This document shows positions 1-7,569 of a stretch of DNA of 43,582 nt, in pieces (position 1 is the first letter of the stretch; each line of letters begins with the position of its first letter). Under the pieces are notes generated by a model, which was not told the DNA's origin, made no database searches, and saw only the letters and a list, made by a program, of their open reading frames with translations. The stretch is from positions 1 through 43,582 of the forward strand of contig NZ_LLYW01000034.1 of the NCBI RefSeq assembly GCF_001484195.1. The letters are read 5' to 3'. Position numbers and translations under genes: made by a program. Source of the DNA: Thermococcus celericrescens. Lineage in GTDB: Archaea; Methanobacteriota_B; Thermococci; Thermococcales; Thermococcaceae.

Positions 1-1
1 C

Positions 2-256
2 CTTCAGGCCGAGCGGCTTCCCGCGGGCTCCCACGTGACGGGACACGTGAGGGCGGAGCACCCGTTCTCCGTCTACATCGTCACCTCTGAATCCGGCTAC
101 TTTGAGAACGTCACTGCTGACAGCGTCATCCTCCGCTGGGAGAACGTGACGGAGGTTAACGTGGACCTCATAACGTCTGAGGGGGCTCAGTACCTCGTCG
201 TAAAGAATGGGAACACGGGACAGGAGATAGAGATAGCGTTCAGCGCGGACCGCTGA
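2..256 (+). CDS. 3' end of an uncharacterised protein, truncated by the window edge
   Basis: An open frame runs from the first bases of the window to a TGA at 254-256. The visible 84 residues are rich in Val, Thr, Glu and Asn with alternating hydrophobic residues, as in an extracytoplasmic beta-sandwich; NVT motifs could be N-glycosylation sites. A GTG at 35 could act as a start, but the frame is open and protein-like upstream of it, so this is probably the C-terminus of a longer gene. Its last 17 bases overlap the convergent methyltransferase gene. Family not recognised. Confidence 0.5.
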   Translation, partial: LQAERLPAGSHVTGHVRAEHPFSVYIVTSESGYFENVTADSVILRWENVTEVNVDLITSEGAQYLVVKNGNTGQEIEIAFSADR

Positions 257-1034
257 AGTCATCGAGGACGAGGGCGGCGATGTCCTTTCTTGGGCGTTTG
301 AAGTAGAGGACGTCTCCCACGCGCGTGAATCCGTGCTCCCCCGGCCGTATCAGTCTGGCCTCCCCGAAGAATATCCGCCCGATCGCCAACTGGGTCGCCA
401 GGTCCCAGTGATGGAAGTCGAACTCCCCCACTTTCTCAAATCCTGGCAGGAGGTAGTAGGCTCTTTTGAATGTCCCCCTTCTGACGTCGTATCCCTCGTG
501 GACGGAGGCGAGGGTGTGGTTTTCTCCCTTGCTCTCGACGAAGAATTCCTTGTAGCCGATGCTGTATAATATCCTGTAAACCCTGTCGGTGTCCTCTACC
601 ATGAAGATCCCGTCCCCGCTCAGTGTTAGGGCGACGCCGGCGAATATCCTGACCGCGTCGAAGGGATCGAAGTGTATCATGGTGTTGCCAAAGAGCACCG
701 CCACATCGTGTTCCTCCACAAGACCGGGAATTTTCCTCACATCTCCTTGGACTTTGGTGGGTATTGTGCTCAGACCTGCCGACTCGAGCCACTCGTGAAC
801 CCTTTCGAGGTCCTCGGCCCGGGCATCTAGGACAGTTAACCTGCTCGCTCCAGTGGCCTTGGCGGCGGCCGCTCCGGCTATGCCAGTGCCGGCGCACAGG
901 TCAAGGATCCTTCCCCCTCTGGGGAGCTCCAGCTTTTCAAAGAACTCCGCCAGTTCCCTGAACCTTTTTCTCGCCCCCTCATTGTCCGGCTCCATATATG
1001 CCCTAGCGTAACGGTAGAGCCCTTCAAGGGACAT
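240..1034 (-). CDS. Class I SAM-dependent methyltransferase
   Basis: This 264-residue protein has a Rossmann-type methyltransferase fold. The SAM-binding motif I (ILDLCAGTGIAG) lies near residues 43-54, an acidic motif II (LTVLDA) about 20 residues later, and a motif IV-like segment (VAVLFGNTMIHFDP) near 111-124. The substrate cannot be read from the sequence; the C-terminal half is rich in aromatic residues, as in small-molecule or ubiquinone/methionine-type methyltransferases. The ATG is preceded by GGTGAT, and an AT-rich TTTAAAT box lies about 30 bases upstream near 1065, so the gene is probably transcribed alone. Its 3' end overlaps the convergent gene at 2-256. Confidence 0.8.
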   Translation of the reverse strand: MSLEGLYRYARAYMEPDNEGARKRFRELAEFFEKLELPRGGRILDLCAGTGIAGAAAAKATGASRLTVLDARAEDLERVHEWLESAGLSTIPTKVQGDVRKIPGLVEEHDVAVLFGNTMIHFDPFDAVRIFAGVALTLSGDGIFMVEDTDRVYRILYSIGYKEFFVESKGENHTLASVHEGYDVRRGTFKRAYYLLPGFEKVGEFDFHHWDLATQLAIGRIFFGEARLIRPGEHGFTRVGDVLYFKRPRKDIAALVLDDFSGPR

Positions 1035-1109
1035 GGCATCACCACGGTAAAGAATGTGTGAAATTATTTAAATCCATCGGAATATGGATGTCGATAAAAT
1101 CTTTGGGTG

Positions 1110-1859
1110 TTAGTAGTAGCCTTCCTCATATGCTCCTGTTAGGGCCGTGAATGCTGCGTAGAAGATAACACCGAGCGAGATTATGAGAATGAACACGATG
1201 CCAAGCGGACCCGGTTCGTAACCGAGTGCCGCTAAGGCAACCTCCGCCGTTATTAGGCCTGAGACAAGGGTCAGCGCCCTTGCGAACTTCCGTGCCATGA
1301 TTCCGGCGAAACCGGGCGCCAGCTGGAAAACCAGCGGACGGGATGCGAGAACCGTCAGTGCAAGGAGCAGAGGGAGCGCCCCACCGAGGATCAGTGTGGT
1401 TTCCTTTGAAACGCTTCCCATTGTGGAGAAAAGCGCAAAAATCCCGAGAAACGCCGCCTGGAGACCAATGTATGCCTTTAGATCGGGAGGCTCTATCTTT
1501 CTCCCCGGCCCTTTGGGGGCTTCCTTCGAGAGCTCCTCAAGCTCGTACTCGCGCTTTGCAGTCCGATAGGCAAAGAGCATGGTTGTTCCAAGGCCCAGGA
1601 GCAGGACAACCGCCAGCCATGCAAACGTCAGAAACGGCGAGAGGATTATAAGAAACACTCCGGTGAGGATCGTCCCGATTCCGGAAACGCGGTTGGCTTT
1701 TCTCCTTGCCCTCTCCGAGATATAGGTGTAGCCTATCCTGAACCCTATTCCAGGCTCACCCTTTGAGGTGAGGGTAATAACTCCCGCGGCAATTATACCG
1801 AGGCCGAGGAAGACCGCCCAGAGGATTCTGAGGAGCTCATACCCGTCCATCCACACCAC
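1110..1859 (-). CDS. SdpI/YfhL-like integral membrane protein
   Basis: The protein has about 249 residues and roughly seven hydrophobic segments. Residues 38-60 carry the sequence IGFRIGYTYISERARRKANR, which fits the SdpI family signature of a G-x-R segment, a Thr/Ser pair and an Asn-Arg after a Trp/Arg-rich stretch. In Bacillus, SdpI gives immunity to the SDP peptide and signals its presence; whether this protein does so is unknown. A second ATG at 1850 is an alternative start. The gene is the last of a minus-strand cluster with PadR, YhfC and YbjQ genes, and its start overlaps a possible 40-codon membrane-peptide frame. Confidence 0.7.
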   Translation of the reverse strand: MVWMDGYELLRILWAVFLGLGIIAAGVITLTSKGEPGIGFRIGYTYISERARRKANRVSGIGTILTGVFLIILSPFLTFAWLAVVLLLGLGTTMLFAYRTAKREYELEELSKEAPKGPGRKIEPPDLKAYIGLQAAFLGIFALFSTMGSVSKETTLILGGALPLLLALTVLASRPLVFQLAPGFAGIMARKFARALTLVSGLITAEVALAALGYEPGPLGIVFILIISLGVIFYAAFTALTGAYEEGYY

Positions 1860-1959
1860 CCGTAATCAGGCGATAAATCCCTATGAGAACGGCGGCTATA
1901 AGGAGAACCCCCGCGTAGCTGACGGCCTTTCCGGAAGTTGCAGCAGTAGGTAAAACCAC
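1837..1959 (-). CDS. Possible 40-residue single-pass membrane peptide
   Basis: Between the PadR gene and the SdpI-like gene one frame reads 40 codons from a GTG at 1959 to a TGA at 1837. It encodes a short hydrophilic head, a clear hydrophobic span (YAGVLLIAAVLIGIY) and a short charged tail. It overlaps the first bases of the SdpI-like gene. No convincing ribosome binding site precedes the GTG, but the frame is also open back to the PadR stop, so the true start is uncertain. The call rests on one membrane span and position only; it may be a chance frame. Confidence 0.3.
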   Translation of the reverse strand: MVLPTAATSGKAVSYAGVLLIAAVLIGIYRLITGGVDGRV

Positions 1960-2001
1960 ACCGCATCTTTTGTCCCATTGGAACTGAGAGCGGACCCCTT
2001 T

Positions 2002-2373
2002 TCAGTCCCCATCACCCTCCATCCTCTCCAGAGTCTCTGTTATCGCCCCTATCTCTGTCCTCAGCTCGCTCAGGACCTCCCTGCCCAGCTTCGTCAGGGA
2101 GTAGTACTTCCTCGGCCTCCCCCCGACCTCCGCCCAGGTGTCTCCCACCAGGCCGCTCTTCTTCAGGCTCTTGAGGATGTCGTAGAGTGCCCCCTCACTC
2201 GGCACGATTCTGCCGTCGCTGAGCTCTTCTAGTCTTTTTCGTATTGCGTAGCCGTGGAGTTCTTCTTCCCTCTCCAGGAGTAGGAGCACCAGGTACGAGT
2301 AGAGCCCGGAGCGGAGGTCCTTTCTCAGCTTCTTGAGGGCCTTTTCCTTTCTGTCCGCCAGCACGTCGCTCAC
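2002..2373 (-). CDS. PadR-family transcriptional regulator
   Basis: The 123-residue protein is a winged-helix PadR regulator: the core LHGYAIRKRLEE, then PSEGALYDILKSLKKSGLV, then a wing GGRPRKYYSLTKLGREVLSE, ending with a short dimerisation helix. The GTG start at 2373 overlaps the TGA of the upstream YhfC gene as GTGA, so translation is probably coupled. PadR proteins usually repress neighbouring membrane or detoxification genes and respond to a small ligand or peptide. The likely target here is its own operon (YbjQ, YhfC, PadR, SdpI-like). The much longer frame running to 3099 is an artefact that reads through the YhfC gene. Confidence 0.85.
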   Translation of the reverse strand: MSDVLADRKEKALKKLRKDLRSGLYSYLVLLLLEREEELHGYAIRKRLEELSDGRIVPSEGALYDILKSLKKSGLVGDTWAEVGGRPRKYYSLTKLGREVLSELRTEIGAITETLERMEGDGD

Positions 2374-3074
2374 CACAGGGCTTCCTCTTCCTTCGGTAGC
2401 TCGACCTTTGCCTTTGGAATCGTGTAGTACAGCAGTCCCAGTGCGACGAGGGCGGTTATAAATTCTACCGCGTACATGACCGGCTCGCTTTTCGTGAGCT
2501 GGTAATAGGCCGCCATTGAGTCCATAACTGTGTGGATGCCTATCACCGCTAGAAGGCCGCTCTTTCCGAATCCTTCCCGGTAGGCATACGCGAGGTATAT
2601 CCCTGTTCCGACGTGGAAGAGGACGACGAAGTAGCGCTCCACCATCGAGAGCAGCGCCGCGCTCGTGGGGACGTCGAGGGGTCCCCCCATGGCCAGGGCC
2701 CCCGCCAGAGCGGCCCCGGCTATAACGAAGACCTCCGTTATTCCGAAGCCCAGCCCCATGAACAGGCCAGTGTTCAGGCTCTTTCCTTTCACCAGGAGGT
2801 ACTTTGCCCCCTCCTGGACTATTCCAGCAATGAGACCGAGCCATATCGAAACACCTATGGTGAACGCGGTTCCCCTCGCTATAACGTCGGCGTTGGACTT
2901 TATCCCAATTCCGAGGAGCGGGAGCTGCTGGACGGGGTTCTGGATAATCATCGCTATGAAAAACGCTGCTAAACCGAGGGCGAACTCCCCCCACCTCTGC
3001 TTTTCGAAGCCCAGGAAATAAATCGTTGCCCACGCCAGCAGCCCGCCGAGTATGGGGAACGGAAGGAGATACAT
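2370..3074 (-). CDS. YhfC-type intramembrane protease family protein
   Basis: This is a multi-pass membrane protein of about 234 residues with seven or eight hydrophobic segments. The middle contains VQEGAKYL and, one helix later, GLGFGITEV, followed by a His in LFHVGTG and IHTVMDS near the C-terminus. This pattern of Glu and His residues inside helices fits the YhfC group of putative glutamic-type intramembrane peptidases (related to CAAX/PrsW proteases). I prefer the ATG at 3074, which has GGAGG seven bases upstream; a GTG at 3080 overlaps the upstream stop. It is translationally linked to YbjQ upstream and PadR downstream. Confidence 0.65.
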   Translation of the reverse strand: MYLLPFPILGGLLAWATIYFLGFEKQRWGEFALGLAAFFIAMIIQNPVQQLPLLGIGIKSNADVIARGTAFTIGVSIWLGLIAGIVQEGAKYLLVKGKSLNTGLFMGLGFGITEVFVIAGAALAGALAMGGPLDVPTSAALLSMVERYFVVLFHVGTGIYLAYAYREGFGKSGLLAVIGIHTVMDSMAAYYQLTKSEPVMYAVEFITALVALGLLYYTIPKAKVELPKEEEALW

Positions 3075-3076
3075 GC

Positions 3077-3415
3077 TCACTCCTCCTCGATCCTCTCAAC
3101 GACCACCGCCGTGCCGTATGCGTATATCTCCGCCATGCCCGATGCCACCGCTGAGGTCATGAAGCGAACACCCACGACCGCATTGGCGCCCATGTCCTCG
3201 GCGTGGAGCTTCATCCTCCTCAGAGCCTCCTCCCTGGCCTCCGCAAGCATCTGCGTGTACTCCTGAACCTCGCCGCCCTTAAGGTTCTTGAAGAAGGCCA
3301 TTATGTCCCTGCCGACGTGGGTGGCCCTGACTATGCCGCCCCTCGCGAGGCCCTTCACCTCGACCACCCTGTACCCGGGCAGGCTTTCAGTGGTCGTTAT
3401 GATGATGTCGTCCAT
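3077..3415 (-). CDS. YbjQ/UPF0145 family protein
   Basis: This is a small soluble protein of about 112 residues with the UPF0145 pattern: an N-terminal strand with TTTESLPGYRVVEVKGLARG, then helices with LAEAREEALRRM, then GANAVVGVRF and a closing strand TAVVVER. UPF0145 members form pentamers; a heavy-metal-binding role is only proposed. The ATG at 3415 is chosen because homologues begin just before the first strand; a start at 3424 would add three residues. It is the first gene of the YbjQ-YhfC-PadR-SdpI cluster and ends in a stop overlapping the alternative YhfC start. Confidence 0.8.
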   Translation of the reverse strand: MDDIIITTTESLPGYRVVEVKGLARGGIVRATHVGRDIMAFFKNLKGGEVQEYTQMLAEAREEALRRMKLHAEDMGANAVVGVRFMTSAVASGMAEIYAYGTAVVVERIEEE

Positions 3416-3420
3416 ACTTA

Positions 3421-4257
3421 TCACCCTGATACATCGAACTTCGAGGTATAATTGACGTCCGGAGTATTTAAGGCTTTCTCCTTGTCTGAAAACTTCGGAG
3501 TAAGGTCAATGAAAAATATGACCGTGGCTGTGCTCAGTGTTAGAGATATTGGGGCCGCCAGAAACAGGCCAACTGTGAAGCCAAACACCCCGGTGTTCGT
3601 TGCAATGAATGTTAGGAGTACCGAAATCAACGCCCCGATGGCGAGGTACTTAAGGGCATAGTCCAGGTATTCACCACCCTTCTTCGCCAGGTTCAGGCTC
3701 TCGATCAGTGCATCACGGAATTTGAGCCCGCGGATTGAGATTAGAAACGGTGTTCCGTAGATGGCGTAGAGAAAGATCATGAGTCCCAGAAAAGCAGAGA
3801 AGAACATGGATGGCAAGGCCATGAGGAAGAGGATTAGGAGCATCATGACGGCATACAGCACCAGGTTGAACTGGAGGAACTCGAGAAAGTCCCTCTCCGC
3901 GTTCTTGAGGAAGCTGCTATCCCGCATAAGAACCTCGTCCCTTATGCTTCCGATGTAGCCCGCTTGGAGATAGCTCCCGAAGAGAACGAGGAGCGCCGTG
4001 AACATGAGGCCCTCAGGTGAAAACGTTGTACCAGATGCTCCCGCGGGCAGGGATACAAAGCTCCAGAGGGTCGGTGAGGGTTCTGGAAGTGGAAACCGAA
4101 TTCCAAAATGAAAACCTTCCAAGTGTAGGGTTCTGATGACTTTGTCGTAGTCCATCAGGCTCATCACGAGCGGTACCGGCAGGAGCCATTTGGTCTCTTC
4201 GAACTTTCCCCATGCCTCACCGAGGAGTCCAAGAAACTCTACCACGTTGTTCACCAT
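3421..4257 (-). CDS. Uncharacterised multi-pass membrane protein
   Basis: From an ATG at 4257 the gene encodes 278 residues with a hydrophobic N-terminal region, a large loop, and four or more strong membrane spans in the C-terminal half. An upstream in-frame start at 4353 would add a charged, non-conserved-looking extension across the dph2 promoter, so the shorter form is preferred. An AT-rich stretch at 4265-4285 could be its promoter. The helix pattern resembles membrane proteins related to the glycerophosphodiesterase membrane domain, but the resemblance is too weak for a family call. It is divergent from dph2. Confidence 0.55.
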   Translation of the reverse strand: MVNNVVEFLGLLGEAWGKFEETKWLLPVPLVMSLMDYDKVIRTLHLEGFHFGIRFPLPEPSPTLWSFVSLPAGASGTTFSPEGLMFTALLVLFGSYLQAGYIGSIRDEVLMRDSSFLKNAERDFLEFLQFNLVLYAVMMLLILFLMALPSMFFSAFLGLMIFLYAIYGTPFLISIRGLKFRDALIESLNLAKKGGEYLDYALKYLAIGALISVLLTFIATNTGVFGFTVGLFLAAPISLTLSTATVIFFIDLTPKFSDKEKALNTPDVNYTSKFDVSG

Positions 4258-4352
4258 TTCGGGTCCGGATTTTTTATTTTTAACTTTTTCTGATAGTACT
4301 GATGCCGATGGGCATTTAAAGGTTTCTCTGCTATGGACTCCGGGTGGACTCA

Positions 4353-5375
4353 ATGCATGAAGTTTCGAGTGGCGAGATACTGAAAATCCTACGAGAGCTC
4401 GGCGCGGAGAGAGTGCTCATTCAGACTCCTGAGGGGCTAAAAGGGGAGGCTCAAGCTCTCGCGGATTTCCTTGAGGAGAACGGAGTCGAGGCGATAATAA
4501 GCGGGGATATAAACTACGGTGCCTGCGACCCAGCCGATAGGGAAGCAAAGCTACTCGGCTGTGACGCGCTGATACACCTTGGCCACAGCTACATGCGCCT
4601 CCACTTGGAGGTTCCAACGATATTCGTTCCGGCCTTTGCGGCCGTTGATGTGGTTCCTTCACTCGAGAGGAACCTGGGTGAGATAAGGCGGCTTGGGAGA
4701 AGGATCGCCCTCGTCACAACCGCCCAGCACATCCACCAGCTTGACCGGGCGAGGAAGTTTCTGGAGAAAAACGGCTTCGATGTCCTTGTGGGTCATGGGG
4801 ACTCCCGCGTCAGCTGGCCGGGCCAGGTTCTCGGTTGCAACTTTGCCGCGGCGAAGGTGGATGCTGAGGGGGTTCTATTCATAGGTGCCGGCTACTTCCA
4901 CCCCATCGGCGTTGCTCTGGCAACTCGGAAGCCAACCCTCGCGGTCAACCCCTACTCCGGCGATGCCATCTGGATGGATAACGAGGCTGAGAGACTCATC
5001 AGGAGGCGCTGGGCACAGATAGCAAAGGCCATGGATGCGGAGCGTTTCGGGGTGATAACGAGCACCAAGAAAGGCCAGCTTCGCCTGGCGGAGGCGAAGC
5101 GCGTGGTTAGGCTCCTCCGCGAGCACGGGAAATACGCAAGGCTCATAGCCATGAACCACATCAGTTATCCCGCCCTCGAGGGTTTCGACTTCGATGCGTA
5201 CGTCATCGTCGCCTGCCCGCGCGTTCCGATAGACGACTACGAGAACTGGAGGAGGCCTGTGCTGACGCCGCCGGAGGTCGAGATACTCCTGGGCCTGCGC
5301 GAGGATTACGAATTCGACGAAATACTCGGGGCTGAAAGGAAAGCTGATGAACCGTTTGGATTGAGTGTGAAGTGA
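4353..5375 (+). CDS. dph2: Diphthamide biosynthesis protein Dph2 (3-amino-3-carboxypropyl transferase)
   Basis: Dph2 carries out the first step of diphthamide synthesis on elongation factor aEF2, using a [4Fe-4S] cluster to cleave SAM and transfer its aminocarboxypropyl group to a His. Counted from the ATG at 4353, the three cluster cysteines are C58 (NYGACD), C162 (LGCNF) and C288 (VACPR). They lie in the three repeated domains and match within a residue the cysteines known in the Pyrococcus enzyme (59, 163, 287). Length 340 residues is normal. GGTGG precedes the ATG, and a TTTAAA box lies at about 4315-4320. A GTG at 4344 is a less likely start. Confidence 0.95.
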   Translation: MHEVSSGEILKILRELGAERVLIQTPEGLKGEAQALADFLEENGVEAIISGDINYGACDPADREAKLLGCDALIHLGHSYMRLHLEVPTIFVPAFAAVDVVPSLERNLGEIRRLGRRIALVTTAQHIHQLDRARKFLEKNGFDVLVGHGDSRVSWPGQVLGCNFAAAKVDAEGVLFIGAGYFHPIGVALATRKPTLAVNPYSGDAIWMDNEAERLIRRRWAQIAKAMDAERFGVITSTKKGQLRLAEAKRVVRLLREHGKYARLIAMNHISYPALEGFDFDAYVIVACPRVPIDDYENWRRPVLTPPEVEILLGLREDYEFDEILGAERKADEPFGLSVK

Positions 5376-5379
5376 TCCG

Positions 5380-5637
5380 TCATCTCTCCCTGAGGCTTCT
5401 GAGAACGGTTAGTGCGTCTTCTTTGGTTCTTACCCTCACCTCAATGCCATTCTCGTCCGCCAGATCTTGAATCAGCTTTTTGGTTGGGAATTCGCCAAGA
5501 AAAACGGTCAGTGTACTGTAGATCTTTTCTGGTTTGCTCTCTTCTTCCAGCTCTTTCATGGCATATTCAACTCCCTCAATCATAGCACTTAGAAAGCTGT
5601 GTTTTCTCCGAAGGATTTTGATTATTTCCTCGGCCAT
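5380..5637 (-). CDS. Small uncharacterised protein of the KaiC operon
   Basis: This 85-residue, charged, mainly helical protein ends the KaiC operon. Its ATG at 5637 overlaps the end of the preceding gene by 16 bases and has GGTGAA upstream. The C-terminal part (LTVFLGEFPTKKLIQDLADE, then a basic strand) resembles part of the neighbouring 104-residue protein (LKELFGEFAARVFIYDLVKE), so the two may share a diverged domain. I do not recognise the family. Its position suggests it is a partner or output protein of the KaiC-like ATPase. Confidence 0.65.
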   Translation of the reverse strand: MAEEIIKILRRKHSFLSAMIEGVEYAMKELEEESKPEKIYSTLTVFLGEFPTKKLIQDLADENGIEVRVRTKEDALTVLRSLRER

Positions 5638-5936
5638 GTTTGTTCACCGAGGTACTCCTCCAGAGCTTTTATCATCTCTTCAATATCCTTTGATTCAATT
5701 GGGAGGTTGAGTTCCTTCACGAGGTCGTATATGAAAACCCTGGCTGCAAACTCCCCAAACAGCTCTTTGAGGGCATTGTAAAATGTGCGGGGGTTATCTT
5801 CGATTATTTCAATCCCCCGGCCGTATTTTGAATTTAGGTAAGCGGTTATCGTGGCCTCAAAAGGCTTTCCGAGTTTCTGTAGGATTTCCTTGGTCGTGGC
5901 GCTAACCAAAGCTGGCCCAACACGTAGCTTAGCCAA
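5622..5936 (-). CDS. NitrOD5-like output-domain protein of the KaiC operon
   Basis: The protein has 104 residues: an N-terminal LVSATTKEILQKLGKPFEAT, a middle YLNSKYGRGIEIIEDNPRTF, and a helical LKELFGEFAARVFIYDLVKE. It resembles the small NitrOD5-type domains that accompany KaiC-like ATPases in archaea and are proposed to be signal output modules; I assign this from pattern memory and not from a search. It begins with TTG at 5936, preceded by GAGGGA, and overlaps the end of the KaiC gene by 8 bases, so the two are probably translated together. Confidence 0.65.
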   Translation of the reverse strand: MAKLRVGPALVSATTKEILQKLGKPFEATITAYLNSKYGRGIEIIEDNPRTFYNALKELFGEFAARVFIYDLVKELNLPIESKDIEEMIKALEEYLGEQTWPRK

Positions 5937-7278
5937 TAGCTATCCCTCCGCGGGTTATTCTGAATTCCATGAGCACAGGCTTGTGGTCAGAGTGCCGGGA
6001 TTTTAGAACGAATATATGGCGTTTCATGGACTCGCCAATCTTACGGGGCAGTTCGTATCCAAGAATTATTATGCTGTCCATTAGTGTGCTGAAGTCCGTT
6101 GAGGCCAGCCCCTGAGAGTTCTTGGGAACATGTGTTAGGATAAGGGTTATGTTGTTCTCTTTGGCCAGCAACTGCAGGTATCTAAGGGCCTTTATGAAGT
6201 CTCTCTCATCCATATGGCTTTTCATGGCTGAAAGAGAGTCTATAACAAGGATTTCTGAAGATGTTTCCTCCAGGAGTTTCTTTATAAGGGCGTAGTACTG
6301 CACGGGGGTTTTTGCCTCCGGGACAAGGGAGATTATACTGAAGTCATCGTCCAAACCGAGCTTGCGCATGGTTTCAAGTATTGCCCCGGGGGATTCCTCA
6401 AAGGTTATGTAGAGGACCTTTCGTCCCTGCTTGGACATGTTTGATGCAATTGTGAGGGCGAGTATAGTCTTACCGCTCCCAGTGGGCCCCGCTATCATGT
6501 TGATACTTCCTTGGTACAGCCCTCCGCCCAGAAGGTCATCAAGGGCTGGGATTCCCGTTTTGAGCCGTTCACTGGTGTTTATGGTTTTTCCGGTGAACTT
6601 CAGTTCTGGGACGGCAATGACATCAATTCCCTCCCTGATTATCACGTATTCGTAGGCGCTTTTGGTTATCTTCCTCCCGCGCATTTTTGGTATCGTAAGG
6701 TATCGTTTTATCACCTCTCCCTTCCGTTCCATCTCCAGGATTATCACACCGTCCACCACAAACTCTTCGACCCCAAAGCCGACCTTTTTCTCCCCATATG
6801 GTATCTCATCTATCAGTATTGCCAAGGTGTTGAGCGCATTTACTATTCGTCCTATAATGGAATGGAGAAACGATCTTAGCATAACCTGCCCAAAAATCTG
6901 TCCCATAACCGTTACAGAATCAAAAACAACAATATCTGGCCGCCACTCTAGGAGATCCTTGATGAGAAAGTCAATGAATTCCTTCATTTCATCCTTTGGC
7001 ATTGTTAGCATGTCGTAGAATCTAAAGAGCCCCTGTTTTTCCATTTTTTCAAAATTGGCCCCGCTCTCCATGGCGTTCTGATAGAACTGTTTCTTGGTTT
7101 CTGCGAAGGAGATATACGCTCCCTTAAGTCCCTTCTTCATGTTGTTATGGAGGACGTGTATGGCTAGGTGAGTCTTTCCGGTTCCGGGATTTCCTGCTAT
7201 TAATATGCTGGTACCCCGAGAGAATCCTCCAGATAGGGCTTTATCAAGACCCGGAATGCCTGTTGATATGAGCTCCAT
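5929..7278 (-). CDS. KaiC/RAD55-family ATPase with two RecA-like domains
   Basis: This 449-residue protein has two tandem RecA-like domains. Domain 1 has Walker A GNPGTGKT at residues 29-36 and Walker B VVFD at 117-120. Domain 2 has Walker A GPTGSGKT at 264-271, the catalytic FEES motif at 293-296, Walker B VIDS at 345-348, and a sensor THVP at 382-385. In domain 1 the equivalent of FEES is FAET, with one acidic residue. Such archaeal proteins are proposed to be signalling hubs and not clock proteins. GAGGGGGAAC precedes the ATG and an ATTTATATTT box lies about 40 bases upstream. It leads an operon with two small proteins and faces the HEAT-like genes. Confidence 0.9.
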   Translation of the reverse strand: MELISTGIPGLDKALSGGFSRGTSILIAGNPGTGKTHLAIHVLHNNMKKGLKGAYISFAETKKQFYQNAMESGANFEKMEKQGLFRFYDMLTMPKDEMKEFIDFLIKDLLEWRPDIVVFDSVTVMGQIFGQVMLRSFLHSIIGRIVNALNTLAILIDEIPYGEKKVGFGVEEFVVDGVIILEMERKGEVIKRYLTIPKMRGRKITKSAYEYVIIREGIDVIAVPELKFTGKTINTSERLKTGIPALDDLLGGGLYQGSINMIAGPTGSGKTILALTIASNMSKQGRKVLYITFEESPGAILETMRKLGLDDDFSIISLVPEAKTPVQYYALIKKLLEETSSEILVIDSLSAMKSHMDERDFIKALRYLQLLAKENNITLILTHVPKNSQGLASTDFSTLMDSIIILGYELPRKIGESMKRHIFVLKSRHSDHKPVLMEFRITRGGIAIG

Positions 7279-7569
7279 GTTCCCCCTCTTCTATTTGTGG
7301 ATGCAAAAATATAAATACATTTCGTTAGAATTCTCGGGGACGAACTCACTGGAGGAACCTACTAATCTCTTCTCGTGGAGGGCGTTGATTTGCAGATTTG
7401 TGCCACTCTAAGGGCAGGTTTGGATTCGTCGGGGTGTCTTCAGCAGGTGTCTCGCTGTGCGGGCGCATGTGGAATCCGTCGAGAAGCTACCCTTGAAGTT
7501 CGATGCATCCATAAAGGTAAACCCATTGATCAAAAAACGTATAAGCTGGAGATTCAAATAACACATGTA
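7279..7569. promoter_or_regulatory. Divergent control region between the KaiC operon and the HEAT-like genes
   Basis: These 291 bases contain no gene I can support. On the minus strand an AT-rich TATA-like element at about 7308-7318 and GAGGGGG next to the ATG serve the KaiC operon. On the plus strand CGTATAAG at about 7538-7545 sits 25-28 bases before the ATG at 7570, the spacing expected for a leaderless transcript. An open frame from 7375 would add 65 residues to the HEAT protein, but that stretch is cysteine-rich, basic and unlike the downstream protein. Confidence 0.5.

Noticed and set aside
2002-3099. A 365-codon minus-strand frame ending in the PadR sequence
   Set aside because: Only the last 123 codons are protein-like. 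The rest is an alternative frame of the YhfC gene, and the GTGA overlap gives a better start.
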